Shown: piece after piece, positions 10,701 to 30,563 of the stretch
How the letters are laid out: each line of letters starts with the position of its first letter
Numbering within the stretch: the stretch's first letter is position 1
Origin: Drosophila miranda
Lineage: Eukaryota > Arthropoda > Insecta > Diptera > Drosophilidae
Reading direction: 5' to 3'
NCBI RefSeq assembly: GCF_003369915.1
Contig: NC_046676.1
Location: 3,906,001 to 3,970,000 of the forward strand
Length of the DNA stretch: 64,000 nt
Program-made: the position numbers and the translations under genes
The notes under the pieces: generated by a model
The model's input: the letters and a program-made list of their open reading frames with translations, nothing else
What the model was told of the DNA's origin: nothing
The model's database searches: none

Positions 10701-13700
10701 TGTGGTACATGTCCAGGCTGTTGCTATTGTTACTGTTCGAAGTGGCGCCATCATCAAAGTCCTCATCTTCCTCATCTTCCTGGGCGGCATCCACAATTTG
10801 CTTTAAAGCCAACTTTTTGTTCTTCATGAAGTAGTCATCGTCGCCATCACTGAACTTGACTACATCATCGGTTGTCTCCTGCTCCGAGCTATTCCCGCTG
10901 TCTGTCGTCTGCTGTTTCTCATCGTAGTGCTCGTCGTAGCCATCGCTCTTTGCCCCCTTGCCTTTTCCGGCAGGCACTGCCTGCTGCTTGAGGTACTTGC
11001 ACTTGGATATCATTAGGTTCTGTCCCTTGATATCGTTGTGACAATAGCCCTTGTCGTGAAGATGCTCTAGCACATTAATTATGTGGATAGCGAGGACCAG
11101 CAAGCATTTCTGCTCCACCCGTGAGTTTTTAATGAGCGAGTGCAGGTCGCGATCGAAGCGGGGCAGGACCAAGAACCGATACCGAGCATCTCCAAAGTAG
11201 TGTGTACCCGAGGCAATGTAGCTGGGTATTCCGGACGGGGGGCCGTTGCTAATAATATGCCTACGAGCCGAAATGTTGGCAGCATCCTCGTGATCATCAG
11301 CTATTTCTACAACAAAACAATGATCATAGCATCAAGCAGTAAACCTACGGTGTATAATGCTTACTCTTAGTCTGAGATGTGTTGATCAGACAGTGAATCT
11401 CGACGAAAAGTGGTCCATTTGAGTGGGGTTCAATTTTGACGACGAATTTGGCTCTTTCAGAGCTAACGGGGCAGACAGTGTCTTCTGAGGCTAGGAAGAT
11501 CTCGCCAAAGTTTCCCTTGCCTATAGAAAAATATGGTAGTTAAAATGCGCACTTTCCATTTGCATTATACCCAATCCGTCGATCACCACTTACCTATGGG
11601 TCGCCCCAAACGCCATGCCTTGGAGAGCACGTCCCTCAGTATGGTTCCATTGACGACAGATGGGCGCAACGTATATACCGGACGCGGCGACTCGGTTGAG
11701 TTTGAGTGGTTGTGGTCACTGGCAAAACTAGCTCCAGCCAACAGGAGGCTTTGAGCTTGCGGGGTCTTCAACACAGATGTATCTTCTTCCACTTCACCAC
11801 CGCCAGCAGACCCCGACGATGAGGAATCCTCGTCGTCGTTCTCGTGGAACTCATATCCATTGCCATTTGTCGCCGCGCTGAGGCGCAGGCATTTCTCCGT
11901 CACACTGCCGCTGGTTTTGGCCGACGCTCGCTTTCGTTTGCGTATGTTGCGGTCTATCGGTGGGCGTTCCAACGGGAGCCGTTTGCCCATCGTGATGCCG
12001 ATGCCCCCTCCTTGGATTTGGTTGCAAACGGACTACGCTATAGCTCAGTCTCGTTGCAGATTTACGCGAGGCGTATTAAGGAACGTTGATTAGATTTACG
12101 CGTAAAAATGTTATTGCTTTCTTCCAGTTCCGTTTTATAGCTTGTTGTCTATGCCTTTTCACTTGAGATTTGAGTAAAGCGTAGAGTGGTATGTAAAATA
12201 GACAGCGACATCGTGTTCGTTTGAATTAGTGTGTAATAATTATGTACACACAAACAAAACAAATAATTTAATATCTTTCGGAAATGTCCGAAATGTTGCT
12301 TTATTCATTATTCGAATAGTATGTGTTAATGCGTGCAAGTCTGCAGATTTATATTCTGTATTCAATGTCTGTAAACATGGGGAAAAAATAACAGGACAGA
12401 CGGACGGACAGACAAATGAGAACAAAATTGATTTTTCTGCCCGGCATTACAGCACATAGCATTAAAGCATATTGTTATTCTTTCTTTTCACTTGAGTATT
12501 GGTTATAGATATATTATAGCTGCCACTCGATTTCCTCAGCACAAACTCGATTGAATTGATTTTCCAGTAGCTATTTTTCTCACGTATTGCTGGCTCTCTT
12601 CTTCTTTTTTTGTAGCTTTTCTTTCTCTGTCCTCTACAAGACCATTTCTTGTAGGTTTGTACCGCGCATAGCCGTAAATAAATGCTTACAATTTTTAGTT
12701 GGCCCGGCGTCTTACAAGTTTAATTTTCACATAAAGTTCATCGCTTTATTCACTTTATTGTTTAGCTTATTTTAGTAATTACACATTTTTTCAACATATC
12801 GATAAAATTTATCAAGCTCAGAAATACACATTTTCTACACATTTGCTACATAATGGAAGGAAAAAGAGGGTATGGACAACAGACAAACCGGCCCAGAAAA
12901 GCAACGCATGCAAGGTAAAGTCTACCCCATTTGCCCAATATACCTTGAAGAGAAAAAGACGATTTTTTCTTCAAGATATATTGTTCTCACACGCGAGGTG
13001 AGATTCGTACGAACCTTGCAGTTTGCCTTGGCTGTTTTGGGCTATTGTCCATACCCTTATTTATAGCCCATGTTGTTGTTGCGGAGAGAGCAGCAGTGTG
13101 ACCGTCCTACCCTCAGAAATAACGCAAATATACCGATGAAAAAACGATCTTATACCACTGAAACCCCCTTTATTTAAACTGGAGCTAGAATTCTTCATGA
13201 TTCATAATTTTCGTGGAGGACGGACATTTGTCCATATTCAAAAATCATATTAGTCGATTTTGATATTTGGTTTAATATTGCTAGCTAGCCAGGAAACTCA
13301 GCTCTGAAGACAATATTGTATCCAAGTGATAGATACATTTTCTACAAGATTGGCTTATATTAAATACTCTCTTTTATTTGGTTGTGTCTAAAATAAGGTT
13401 AAAAAAAAGCTCAAAGCATAAAACGAAAATGTGTCTTGAATGTTATCCTCTTTATACCCTATTTCTTTTAATTAATACTCAAATTCTGTTTTCCAAGCTG
13501 CTTTAAAACGTTATTAGTAATGGTCTTTTCTGAGATTGAGATGTTTTAGACCTTGTATTAATATTTTCTTGTAAATATATCTCGATCCCGATACCTATTC
13601 TTGGTCTCTGTAAAAAGACAATAAACTGCAAAATTTTGTTGTGATAGCTTGTGATATCTTCATTCATTGGAGCCTAGGATAACAAACATTTCCCCAATTA

Positions 13701-16136
13701 TATACTATCCTTTTCACTATGTGGAGTGTTGCTGATTTAAATCTTAACTCAAAAAAGTTAGAAGAAAATTTATATTCGCGCAATTTATATTCGCGAATTC
13801 TTTTAACATGAAATTGCTTCTATCTGTTTTCGTAGGTGGACATTGACGAAGCACTGCTGAGGAAGTACATGAATCGAATAGACCCATTGGTCTCCGACTA
13901 TATTAACAAACGCCAGAGTCTCCTGCAAGTGCAGGTTCTGCAAGGAAACGTCGCCGATTCCTCGGATGAATTGCGGGACACAGATGCTGTTATCGCTTTG
14001 GAACTGTAAGAAATACACTGCATATTTACACTACTATTTACTACAATAATTTAGCTAGTCCGTATAGTTTTAATGAATTTAATGCCGCGCGCACTGTTTG
14101 TGCATTTCGTTGCAAAATGTTGTGTTGTATAAAATACGACAGGGCTCCAGCGTAATCCGACACATTTCATACGAACGATAAAATCGTTTGATATAAGCCA
14201 TTTAGCTGCGTTATTTACCTGATTTTTTAAATCATTCCATTCAAAACTATCGAGTGGCGCCACTATCGATGGTTCGACAGCTCCATGACAAGTACAAATT
14301 TGTACAAATTTTCTACTGGAATTTTTGTAGCAACATTTTACATTTTACATCATAATCTTATTAGATGTACTTAGTACTACAGCAGTGATATTGAGACATA
14401 ATATTTTCTATTCTTCATAAATAACACTGCACAACAGCATATCTGATGATTGGGTTATGTTACATGATTTCAGAGGATTATTTTATTTAGATCTTTAGTT
14501 GAACAAAAGTTTCTTTTTGCAGCTGAAGGCTGAAGGAGGGCTGTTCTGAATGCTCCAACAATAATCAGCCATCATGTGTGAGTTCCAGTAGCCTTGATAG
14601 CGTCACTCCATCGTATGAAGATCCTGATCTTCAAGATTGACGTCAAAATAGTCCAGGTGGTTGTGGAGAAAGTATAACTTAATTCTTATGCTACATCCAA
14701 CCCTTTGAAAGGGTGATCTTGCTGTTATAACAGACGTAAAACTAAAGTTTTCTGAACACATACATATCTACCATGGTAAATATTGCCATGGGACTGCTTG
14801 GGTTTATAAAAAGGTGGTCAAAGGTATTGTACGTCCCATATAACAGCTGGTGTCACACGGGCCACTTGATGGTGCAGTAATTGCATCGCCACTTGACAGA
14901 TGCAGTCGTTGCATATCAACGTCCTAGATATACATAAATAGCGGCTTTGTACCTAAATTTATTCCGTTTTCCATTTGTCCACAAACGCAGAAACTCAACG
15001 CACGTTTTGCATACTTTTTGCGGAACCCAAGGCTTATATTTAATTTCCAGCGGCTGACCAAAGTAATTCATTCAAGCTTCATTTACGAACTCTGTTACAT
15101 TTAAACGATATTCTTTAAATATTCTTTCGGACTATTCACACAAACACTTCTAGACTATGCTATATCAAATTTCAATAAGTAACAGCAAATTAAGGCTATG
15201 AAAAAGCGAATTTAGAGTGAAAGCTAACTCGTAAACTAGAGCTGTTTCAAAACAAATGAATGTATTTTTAGAATCAGCGACCTCAAATTAATAGACATAA
15301 AGTGATAAAAGTCAATCATCATATTACTCGTTTTTAATATTCGGCTCCAGAAGATAATAATTTTATATACGCATTTATTTACTTACAGCATTGAGCACGT
15401 TTATGAAGATGTGTTGACCAAAATTCCATTGAATGTTTTCGGATTCATGCAACCGAAAATTGCTATATTCAGCACGCCTAATTCGGACTATAATGTCATC
15501 TTTACGCGCTTCAATCCCCTTCTGCCGAATGGATTTCGTCACGAAGATCACAAGTTTGAATGGACACGGGAAGAATTTAAGTCCTGGTGCATGTCTATTG
15601 TTCAGAAATATCCCAATTACATGTTCGACCTAATGGGAGTGGGAGATCCTCCCAAGGGCTATGAGTCCGTCGGTCATGTGTCGCAGATAGCGATATTCGT
15701 ACGCAAGGATATCCTCAAATTGGAGCTAGAGCATCCGCTGATTCGCAATGTAGGGACATCCAGTCCCTACCAGCTCATACATGCCGTCACCTATCCCTTT
15801 CATGTGGATACCAGGAGTCAGGAGCAACGAATCTGGGACGATGTTAAATGTGAGCTGAATAATTTTAAGCAATGCTGCAAATACCAAAGCGAGGATGACG
15901 ACTGTTCGGATATACATAAACTGCCAATTGAGACACTACTGTCGCGCATCCATCGCACTGGCGCTACAAGAGAAATACTTGGCGATATCCTAAAAAAGAA
16001 ATCAGTTCAGGTCAAGAATGAATTCGTTCTGATAGAGGACTCGGACGACGATTCCGTAACCGATGATGCCGATGAGCAGAGCTTCAATGAGGTCCAATTA
16101 TCCGGCGAGGACGAGGAGTTTTGGGATGTCAATTAA
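7755..16136 (+). CDS. Hen1: Hen1 small-RNA 2'-O-methyltransferase (three exons, kinase gene nested in intron 1)
   Basis: The exons are 7755-7979, 13836-14005 and 15389-16136; phases join to 380 residues. The SAM-binding region is split over exons 1 and 2 (KVVEFGCSEIRFFPLLRR, then VDIDEALLRKYM). The catalytic metal-binding motif of HEN1 enzymes, ELIEH, is formed exactly across the second splice junction. FGFMQPKIAIFSTPN, then HEDHKFEWTREEF with the further metal-binding His, complete the active site. The C-terminus is acidic. HEN1 methylates the 3' terminal 2'-hydroxyl of piRNAs and Ago2-loaded siRNAs, protecting them. Exon 1 contains a second ATG (MTEKT), so the exact start is not certain. 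Intron 1 (5,856 bases) contains a complete gene on the opposite strand, and intron 2 (1,383 bases) carries a retroelement remnant. Confidence 0.94.
8230..8442 (-). other. Uncharacterised 70-codon open frame in Hen1 intron 1
   Basis: The frame is compositionally protein-like (SEQSYESIGSAQLGS, then KRCAETVHRLAPHG). It lies between Hen1 exon 1 and the 3' end of the kinase gene, on the kinase strand. It has no recognised domain, and I see no convincing splice partner. It may lie in the 3' UTR region of the kinase or be a decayed exon. Confidence 0.2.
8676..11990 (-). CDS. VRK/casein-kinase-I-like protein kinase with a large kinase-domain insert (four exons)
   Basis: The exons are 11990-11594, 11520-11365, 11306-9256 and 9194-8676, giving 1040 residues. 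The glycine loop GKGNFGEI spans the first junction (about residues 133-140), followed by FVVKIE with the ATP Lys. The catalytic loop is CHNDIKGQN (about 274). The DFG motif (LIDFGLAS) comes only about 280 residues later. The intervening insert is acidic and Ser/Asn-rich with basic patches. After DFG come VRK-type blocks such as SRRSDLECLGYNLVYW and GYLPWK. The tail has a Glu run from GAG/CTC repeats and a basic, nuclear-looking end. I recall D. melanogaster CG8878, next to Prp8, having this design; orthology is likely but not checked. The whole gene is antisense within Hen1 intron 1. Confidence 0.9.
12868..13056. repeat. Imperfect palindromic MITE-like element
   Basis: The block begins GGGTATGGACAACAG and ends with the inverse, TATTGTCCATACCC. 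The centre is mirrored too (TATACCTTGAAG against CTTCAAGATATA). The arms are diverged but clearly inverted over the whole 190 bases, so the RNA would fold into a long hairpin. A half copy with the same flank occurs at 37838-37920. It lies in Hen1 intron 1, upstream of the nested kinase gene. Confidence 0.65.
13094..13700 (+). repeat. Decayed copy of the interspersed repeat family with a Motif-1-like end
   Basis: The copy starts CAGTGTGACCGTCC, followed by CCTCAGAAATA and an ATATACC-type segment, as at 47837. Further on it shares the landmark ATATCTCGATCCCGATACC (about 13577) with copies at 27460 and 38210. It is degenerate and non-coding and lies inside Hen1 intron 1. Confidence 0.6.
14690..14840 (+). 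pseudogene. Fragment of a non-LTR retroelement reverse transcriptase
   Basis: In one frame the + strand reads NIAMGLLGFIKRWSK. This closely matches the thumb-region segment VNKAKGVLAFIKRWSKEF of the retroelement at 39.1-41.1 kb. Neighbouring codons (KLKFSEHIH in another frame) match the segment just before it, so at least one frameshift separates them. It lies in Hen1 intron 2 and is in the same orientation as Hen1. Confidence 0.5.
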
Positions 16137-17018
16137 GCTCCGCTCCCAAGATTGGGGCCCAGAATAATATTTTTCCATAAATCCCGGTGAACTCCCATAT
16201 TGGGACTTTGAATAAATCTAGAACCAAATCTGTTCCCTTTTACATATCTCTTCGGAGTCCAGGGTGGGTTTTTCCAAGCACAGTTTCAATTTCAGTTTCA
16301 GTTGAGGGACTTCACCCGCCCTTTCTCCCTAGTTGACCACTATCACTGCGAAACGTTGCGAAAATTGGGGTTGCCGCCAAGATGATGAAGACGCCGACGC
16401 CGCGTCGTCTGTCTAGCTGGGGCACCCGCACGGAAATTGTTTTTTTTTTGCAACAATAGAGGGATGCAGCAAGGTGGGGGGAAAGCAGGGGAGAGTTTAA
16501 CATGCAGACTTGGCGCAAACGCAGCGCATACCGAAATTGCCTGCGCTATTAATGCATCCACCCGGCATACACTACACTCCACTCTCTGGCACCCTGAAAC
16601 TCTACGGAACTCTGCGGTTGCCTTCCCAGAGCTTTGTTAATGGAGCTGGCGTCAGCTCGGAGCTGGCGCCGGAGAGTCATCGTCAGTTGTAAGTGAACCT
16701 CGCTCCTGACAAGGGGGCCAGCGAACCGAACAATATCTAAGAACGAATTGCCATAGTAGCAAAAGTAGCCCCGTCCTAGTGGCCTGGTGCTGGCGTGACA
16801 AGTAACGAAAACAAGAATTCATAAACATTCACCCAACAGAAGTAGACACATATACATACATATATATATATGTATATATATATACATCCTTTCACCTTGG
16901 GTCGAGTGTCACATGTAAATCGGAATTTAACTCAATTTTTATTACATTAGTTCGCCCTGTGATTGTGTGAGGAGTCTTGCGTGGTTCGTTCAGTCGACAG
17001 TTTCAGTCAATCGAAGCC
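16137..17018. promoter_or_regulatory. Hen1 3' flank and DNAL4 5' region with AT microsatellite
   Basis: No gene is supported here. Hen1 may use an AATAAA near 16211 as its poly(A) signal. A TATA/CATA dinucleotide-type microsatellite sits at about 16851-16887. The 5' UTR of the dynein light chain gene lies in the last few hundred bases. Confidence 0.45.
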
Positions 17019-17467
17019 ATGGCCGATGAGGGTGAAGGCGGCAAGGAGGGTGAAAAGAAAATCCTCCACGTCTATCCTCTAGTAAAGGTTTGCAGAGCAA
17101 CTTAATGAACCTTACAGCATGTTCGCAAGATTAACCTCAGTATTCGATTTTCCTCGCAGCACTCGGACATGAATGAGGAAATGCGAACGGAGGCCATTGA
17201 ACTGAGCATCACCGCGTGCGAGAAGTATTCGTCAAACTACGAGGTATGTGGTGGGGGCAAGCCTATTGGGTAAGCTTCACAGTTTGCCTGGTTTCGTTTC
17301 AGCAAGCAGCCAAGATCATTAAGGAGACCATGGACAAGAAGTTTGGCATCTATTGGCATGTGGTTGTTGGCGAGGGATTCGGCTTTGAGGTATCCTATGA
17401 AACAGAGAACATTCTGTACCTATTCTTCGCCGGCAATCTGGCCATTGTGCTGTGGAAGTGCTCTTAG
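17019..17467 (+). CDS. DNAL4-like dynein light chain (three exons)
   Basis: The exons are 17019-17087, 17160-17243 and 17303-17467, giving 105 residues. A short charged N-terminus (EGEGGKEGEKK) precedes the DLC/LC8-type domain. Conserved parts are HSDMNEEMRTEAIEL, CEKYSSNYEQAAKIIK, DKKFGIYWHVVVGEGFGF and the terminal WKCS. The early HSDM block and length match axonemal dynein light chain 4 (DNAL4) rather than cytoplasmic LC8. The protein is expected in the outer-arm or related dynein complex of cilia and sperm flagella. It converges with Prp8, whose stop codon is 371 bases away. Confidence 0.9.
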
Positions 17468-17837
17468 AGAGCGAGCGGGTCACCAATCAATCAAACGTAC
17501 CTAGAAACCTCCCAAAGAGAAGTTTATTTTTGTATTAACTTGAGTTTTACATAAGCGTATACAATATACAAACGGCGTACCGTACAGTTAATGGACTCAA
17601 ATACGCACAAGTAGCAGCAAAGGCGGATGACGGATGAAGAAGGAACCAACCGACCAATACGACTGATTTCCATGGTAACTTTGGCAACCCCCAGCCCTTC
17701 CTTCCGTTTCGATGTTGCTTCGTGAGAAAAGAATTTAATTTTATTACGAAATGTACCTAGTCGCTAACATTTTGAAAACACAAATCATAAATTGTTGGTA
17801 TGCACAAAACGAAAACACGAACACCTGAACGATTCGC

Positions 17838-26451
<8,614 letters not shown>

Positions 26452-26476
26452 CTTTAGTTGCAACCAATGCCCAGTC

Positions 26477-26684
26477 CTGTTCGTTCGGTAAAGGATAGAA
26501 CATTTAGTATGACACAAATGCACATGTACTTATGTACACGTTTTTTCTCAGAGCGAAACGTCGATGCCGCCGCCACCAGCGGCTTTTGCGATTTTCACCA
26601 CGCCGAAATGCCACAAAGGTGTGGTTTTAAACACATATTTTAGTCTTAAATGAAAAGAGACACTCTTCCCAAACCGGCACTTAC
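26477..26684 (-). other. Probable intron in the Prp8 5' UTR
   Basis: A GTAAG donor at 26684 and an acceptor at 26477, 26 bases before the Prp8 ATG, define a 208-base leader intron. The first exon would then start near 26770, just inside the repeat end at 26781. The splice pair is by eye and the transcription start is inferred. Confidence 0.5.
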
Positions 26685-26780
26685 CCAGATTACACCTTCA
26701 ATTTACTGCTTCACCAACAATTAATTAACAATTAACAATTTTCCCGGTTTTGCAAAATTTTTTCAATGCGGCAGCCATTT

Positions 26781-28700
26781 CTAGTGCGACCGCGGATTTA
26801 TCGTTAAAAATTATACGGTCCGACACTTCGAAAAATACCGAAACATACCGTCTTACTTTAAAAATATACCGTAAATATACTGATGAGCTCAAGTACTATT
26901 ATACATATTCCACATTTTTGATCTTCTGTGGAACATTAATAGCTATATAGAACATTTAGGCATGTCCACATAATTTTATCTGATTAATTAATCAATTTTG
27001 TACTTAGCTGGCTTATTTTAACCACTTGCTTTTATTGCATTTTACGTAAAAAAAGGTTTTAGCAAAAAAGGTCAAACAAATGAAACGTAAGATAAAAATC
27101 GTTCCAATTGCTTAATTTCTTTATTCCGTTGAATAATGCTGCCTAACTAAAACCCTTAGTTCTGCCCACATAATTTTGGGCCGTTAATGAATACATTTTC
27201 TACCTGATTGACTACTTTTAAGTACTCTCTTTAAACAAAAAAGGTCAACAAAAAAACAGTGGCAACGTAAGTGAGTATGGAATGTAACGTATGTGCGTAT
27301 GAAATGTCACGCCAACCGGAGTTTGGGCTCAGCTATACCCTATTTCGTTAATATATATGAAGAAAAAGTTTTTCCAAGCTGTTTTAAAACGCTATTAACA
27401 TATAAATTATCTCAGATTGTTATGTTTTAGACATATTAATGCATATGATTAGGGTCTTGTAAATATATCTCGATCCCGATACCCATTCTTGGTTTCTGTA
27501 AGTGGACCACTACCTTCAAAATATCGTTGAAATACCTTTAAAACAGAGACTGAATTCTATAACATCCATTTCCCCAGGGTATGAGAATTAATGTTGCCGG
27601 TAATCAATGTTGTCAACCGTAGAATATTACTAGCTATATAGCACATTCAGCCATGCCCACATAATTTTAATTGGTTAGCTTTTAGTACTTACTTTTATTG
27701 TATTTTGTCTAAAATAAAGGCATAAACATAATAGTTCAACAAAAAAAAACAGTCGCAATGTTGCTGGTATTTGAAGACATGCGTGTATAGCTTTTTTACA
27801 CCCTATTTCGTTAATTTCATATGAAGATGAATCGTAATTTATAAAGACCTTTTCTCAAATTTATATTCTTTAGACATATTCATGTATATTGTTAGTATCT
27901 TGTATATATTTATCTCGATCCTGATACCTACGGAGCCTGGGATGACAGACATTTTCTCAACTCTATGACATCCTTTTCCCTAGGGTATGAGAATTAATGT
28001 TGCCGGTTATCAATGTTGTCAACCGGTTATTCACCAATAAATACTCGTTTATTATCTTCCGTCGAATATTCCCAGCTATATAGATCTCTCAGTTTTGCCC
28101 AGATCATTTTATATGATTGATGAATCAATTTTAATCAGAATTAACTACTTTTAAGTACTTGCATGTTTTTTGTTTTGACAAAAACACGGTTTCAGTCGCA
28201 GTGCTGTGACGTCAATGTTGCTAATAATTGGACTCATTTGTTGTCAACCAGGGTATAAACATTTTTAATTAATAAAGACCTGGTCTTAGATTGCATTTTT
28301 TTTGTTTTGCCTATTCATGCATTTGATTAGATTCTTGTTTATAAATCCTGATCCCAGTAACAGTTCTTGGTATCTGTAAGAAGAAGAATAATTTCAAAAT
28401 ATCGTTTAAAAACAGAGACTGACTAGTTTCTGCATTAATTAGAGCCTGGGATGACAAATATTTTCTCAGTTCTATAACATCCATTTCCCCCAGGGTATGT
28501 GAACATGGAATTAGCAACATGTTTGCGTCAACCGGGTAAAAGAGGTCCTTACCCGATTCAAGTTCTGTTATCGATACTATCAACTGGATTCGAGTGGTGC
28601 GCGCCAAATATAAATTTTTTGAATGTGAACGACAAGCATTTAAATGTTGTCAACCGGGCCATCGTTGTTATAAAATCAGAATAAACAAGACCAACCCGGT
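26781..28700 (+). repeat. Cluster of decayed hAT-end-family repeats upstream of Prp8
   Basis: The first copy starts TAGTGCGACCGCGG at 26781 and aligns base for base for over 200 bases with the copy at 47837 (GCGGATTTATCGTTAAAA, repeated ATACC, AGCTATATA, CACATAATTTTAT). Further diverged copies follow at about 27160, 27600, 28050 and 28450. The phrase GGGTATGAGAATTAATGTTG recurs at 27582 and 27983, and a decayed form (GGGTATGTGAAC) at 28494. All are non-coding. The 5' end of the Prp8 transcript probably lies at its left border. Confidence 0.7.
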
Positions 28701-28901
28701 TTTTGAGTACTAAATTCATTGTGCCAAATTTGTTAATGCCCCATCGGAGAATACATATGTCTAAAAAATTATTAATTATAATTAACTTGTCAAGATATGT
28801 ATCTTCATGACCCTGATTGGGATAACGTCTATTCCAGACCTCCCAGTGTTTGCCAAATCAATGATCATGTGTAAAATCGATCTCCGGACTGTTGTGAACA
28901 C

Positions 28902-28938
28902 TATAAATATTGTAAGCTTGTTGGTTGCAATCACAGTT
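28902..28938 (+). promoter_or_regulatory. TATA box and initiator of the Gly/Tyr-rich protein gene
   Basis: TATAAATA at 28902-28909 is followed at the expected 30-base distance by ATCACAGTT at 28930-28938, a good fly initiator. The start codon is about 50 bases further on. Confidence 0.6.
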
Positions 28939-28982
28939 GAAAAACAGAGCTTTGCCGGGAACAGGTCGTTAAATCTTTAAAA

Positions 28983-29388
28983 ATGACAAAGGTCTGATGA
29001 CGAGAGGAAAGGGTGTAAATACGTAAATGGGTGTAAAACATTCTATGTTCCGTTTCGCTTACAGACATTTGCTGTGCTTTCAGTGCTGGCTCTTTTAGCA
29101 TCCTCTACTTATGCCGGACCTGTGGGAGTAAGTGCAAAATTATAGTTTATACCACACTATGCGGACCAATTCAACGTAGATCGATTTGTTTCTTCCAAGA
29201 GGAAAATTTCCATGTCCGAGGGTGACCTCTCTACTGCCGACTCTATCGGCTATGGCTACTATGCGGCTCCCATTCCAGCTTACGCTGTATACGGAGGGGG
29301 ATATAAGTACGGAGGATACAGCGGCTACGGTAGATATCGCACCTACGGAACTTACTATCGTCCACCAATTTATCCAGTCTGGGGCTAA
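28983..29388 (+). CDS. Small secreted Gly/Tyr-rich protein, probable cuticle or structural protein (three exons)
   Basis: The exons are 28983-28991 (only three codons), 29065-29127 and 29200-29388, giving 86 residues. The spliced product opens with the signal peptide MTKTFAVLSVLALLASSTYA. After a short polar stretch comes a region rich in Gly and Tyr (GYGYY, YGGGYKYGGYSGYGRY) and a YRPPIYPVWG end. A start exon with three codons followed by the signal-peptide exon is a common layout for insect cuticle genes, and a TATA/Inr promoter precedes it. I do not recognise the exact family. The role in cuticle is inferred from composition only. Confidence 0.75.
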
Positions 29389-29888
29389 GGCTAATCCCAC
29401 TCTACTCTATGAACACCACCCTTAAATGAACACTAGCGGCTTGACCGCTATTGTAACCAAAGAAATTGTGTAAACGTACCAAAAATACTGGCATTTGGGA
29501 TGAAGTTTTTGACCCCAGAAACAATTAACACCGCCCCGGCATAATCGCAATAAAAGCAAAACATCTTATATATATGCTTTATTATTTTTGCTACACTTAG
29601 CTCGCCAAAACTGGCTTTCGAGACTGCCAGCGCTTCCGAAGAAACATAAACAGAAAGCCGGGTTGGCCAAGCGTAATTACACATTTGAAACCCCCGACCC
29701 CACCTGGAGCAGGGGACTTGCTTGGACTTTTCCCAGCCAATGCTTTTACGGCACACACAGCCAACGCAACCAATCTTCGCGCATTCAAAAAAGGTTGTGC
29801 GAAATAACAAATTTTCGTGAATTCAACTACTGCTGCTACAGCTTTATTGTGGCCTATGGATACATCTTATGTACAAAGAATTTACTGG

Positions 29889-30431
29889 CTAAAAATGGCG
29901 ACGCGATCCCGAGTGGCGCTTCTGGTGGTGGTTGCCATCATGCGACTGGTTGCGGTTCTTCGATCGTTGATTGCTGGGAGCATGCAGGTGTCGATGCTTC
30001 TTTTGGCCCTGCACTGACTTGGTTGCCTTACTCTGTCCGGGCTTCTTGTGTGACGCGGATTGGGTGTGCTGCTTGTGGACGTGTGATGCGATCGGAGGAA
30101 CTGCGAGCTTGCCATGTTGGATGTGCTCCTGATCGTGTGAATGATGTTTAACTGTCTTCAGATGCCCGTTGCGAGTATGGTGGGCCAGCTGACGATGGTG
30201 ATGGTTTTCCTCTACCGGATGCATAGCCAGGGCCAGGGCCACGGCCGCCAAAAGCGTTGCCAATATAATAATCTGGAGCAGCGATCGAATACAATCAAAG
30301 TGATTCAAATAAAAAAAATCGAAAAAAAGGATTGAAAGTCAAGCAAACGCTTATCTATGTTGATAAGATAAGGTCCCGTCCCATCTCTTTCCGTTTTCCC
30401 GGTCACATCAAACACTTACCTCCTTGAACAT
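29889..30431 (-). CDS. Small secreted His-rich basic protein (two exons)
   Basis: A four-codon exon 30431-30420 (MFKE) is joined to 30272-29889 across a 147-base GT-AG intron, giving 131 residues. The spliced N-terminus MFKEIIILATLLAAVALALA is an excellent signal peptide. Reading without splicing gives a longer start (from 30308) with poorer character. The mature part is very basic and rich in His, Lys, Ser and Gln (ENHHHRQLAHHTRNGH, HVHKQHTQSASHKK, KKHRHLHAP) and has no cysteines. It could be a metal-binding or cuticle protein. I do not recognise the family. The intron contains paired GATA-type sites, and a TATATAA lies at 30564-30570. Confidence 0.7.
30345..30374. promoter_or_regulatory. 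Clustered GATA-factor sites
   Basis: The intron of the His-rich gene contains CTTATC, TTGATAAG and GATAAGG within about 25 bases. That is three GATA/TATC cores in both orientations. Such clusters drive gut or fat-body expression in flies; function here is inferred. Confidence 0.4.
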
Positions 30432-30563
30432 TGTATCGCTATATATTGTGTATGCTGTCGGTCAGCTTTACAAAGTTTCTGCGTCGAGTGGTGCAAGCGA
30501 TTTGACGTTCGAGACTCGACTATTTTTCGGAAACTCTTTCATTCCAGGTTATATCGTTATCTG

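Noticed and set aside
16851-16887. Possible regulatory palindrome of TA/CATA steps
   Set aside because: It is a simple microsatellite and needs no special function.
28311-28607. 98-codon minus-strand frame in the repeat cluster
   Set aside because: It lies entirely in diverged repeat sequence and has no similarity to a transposase or host protein.
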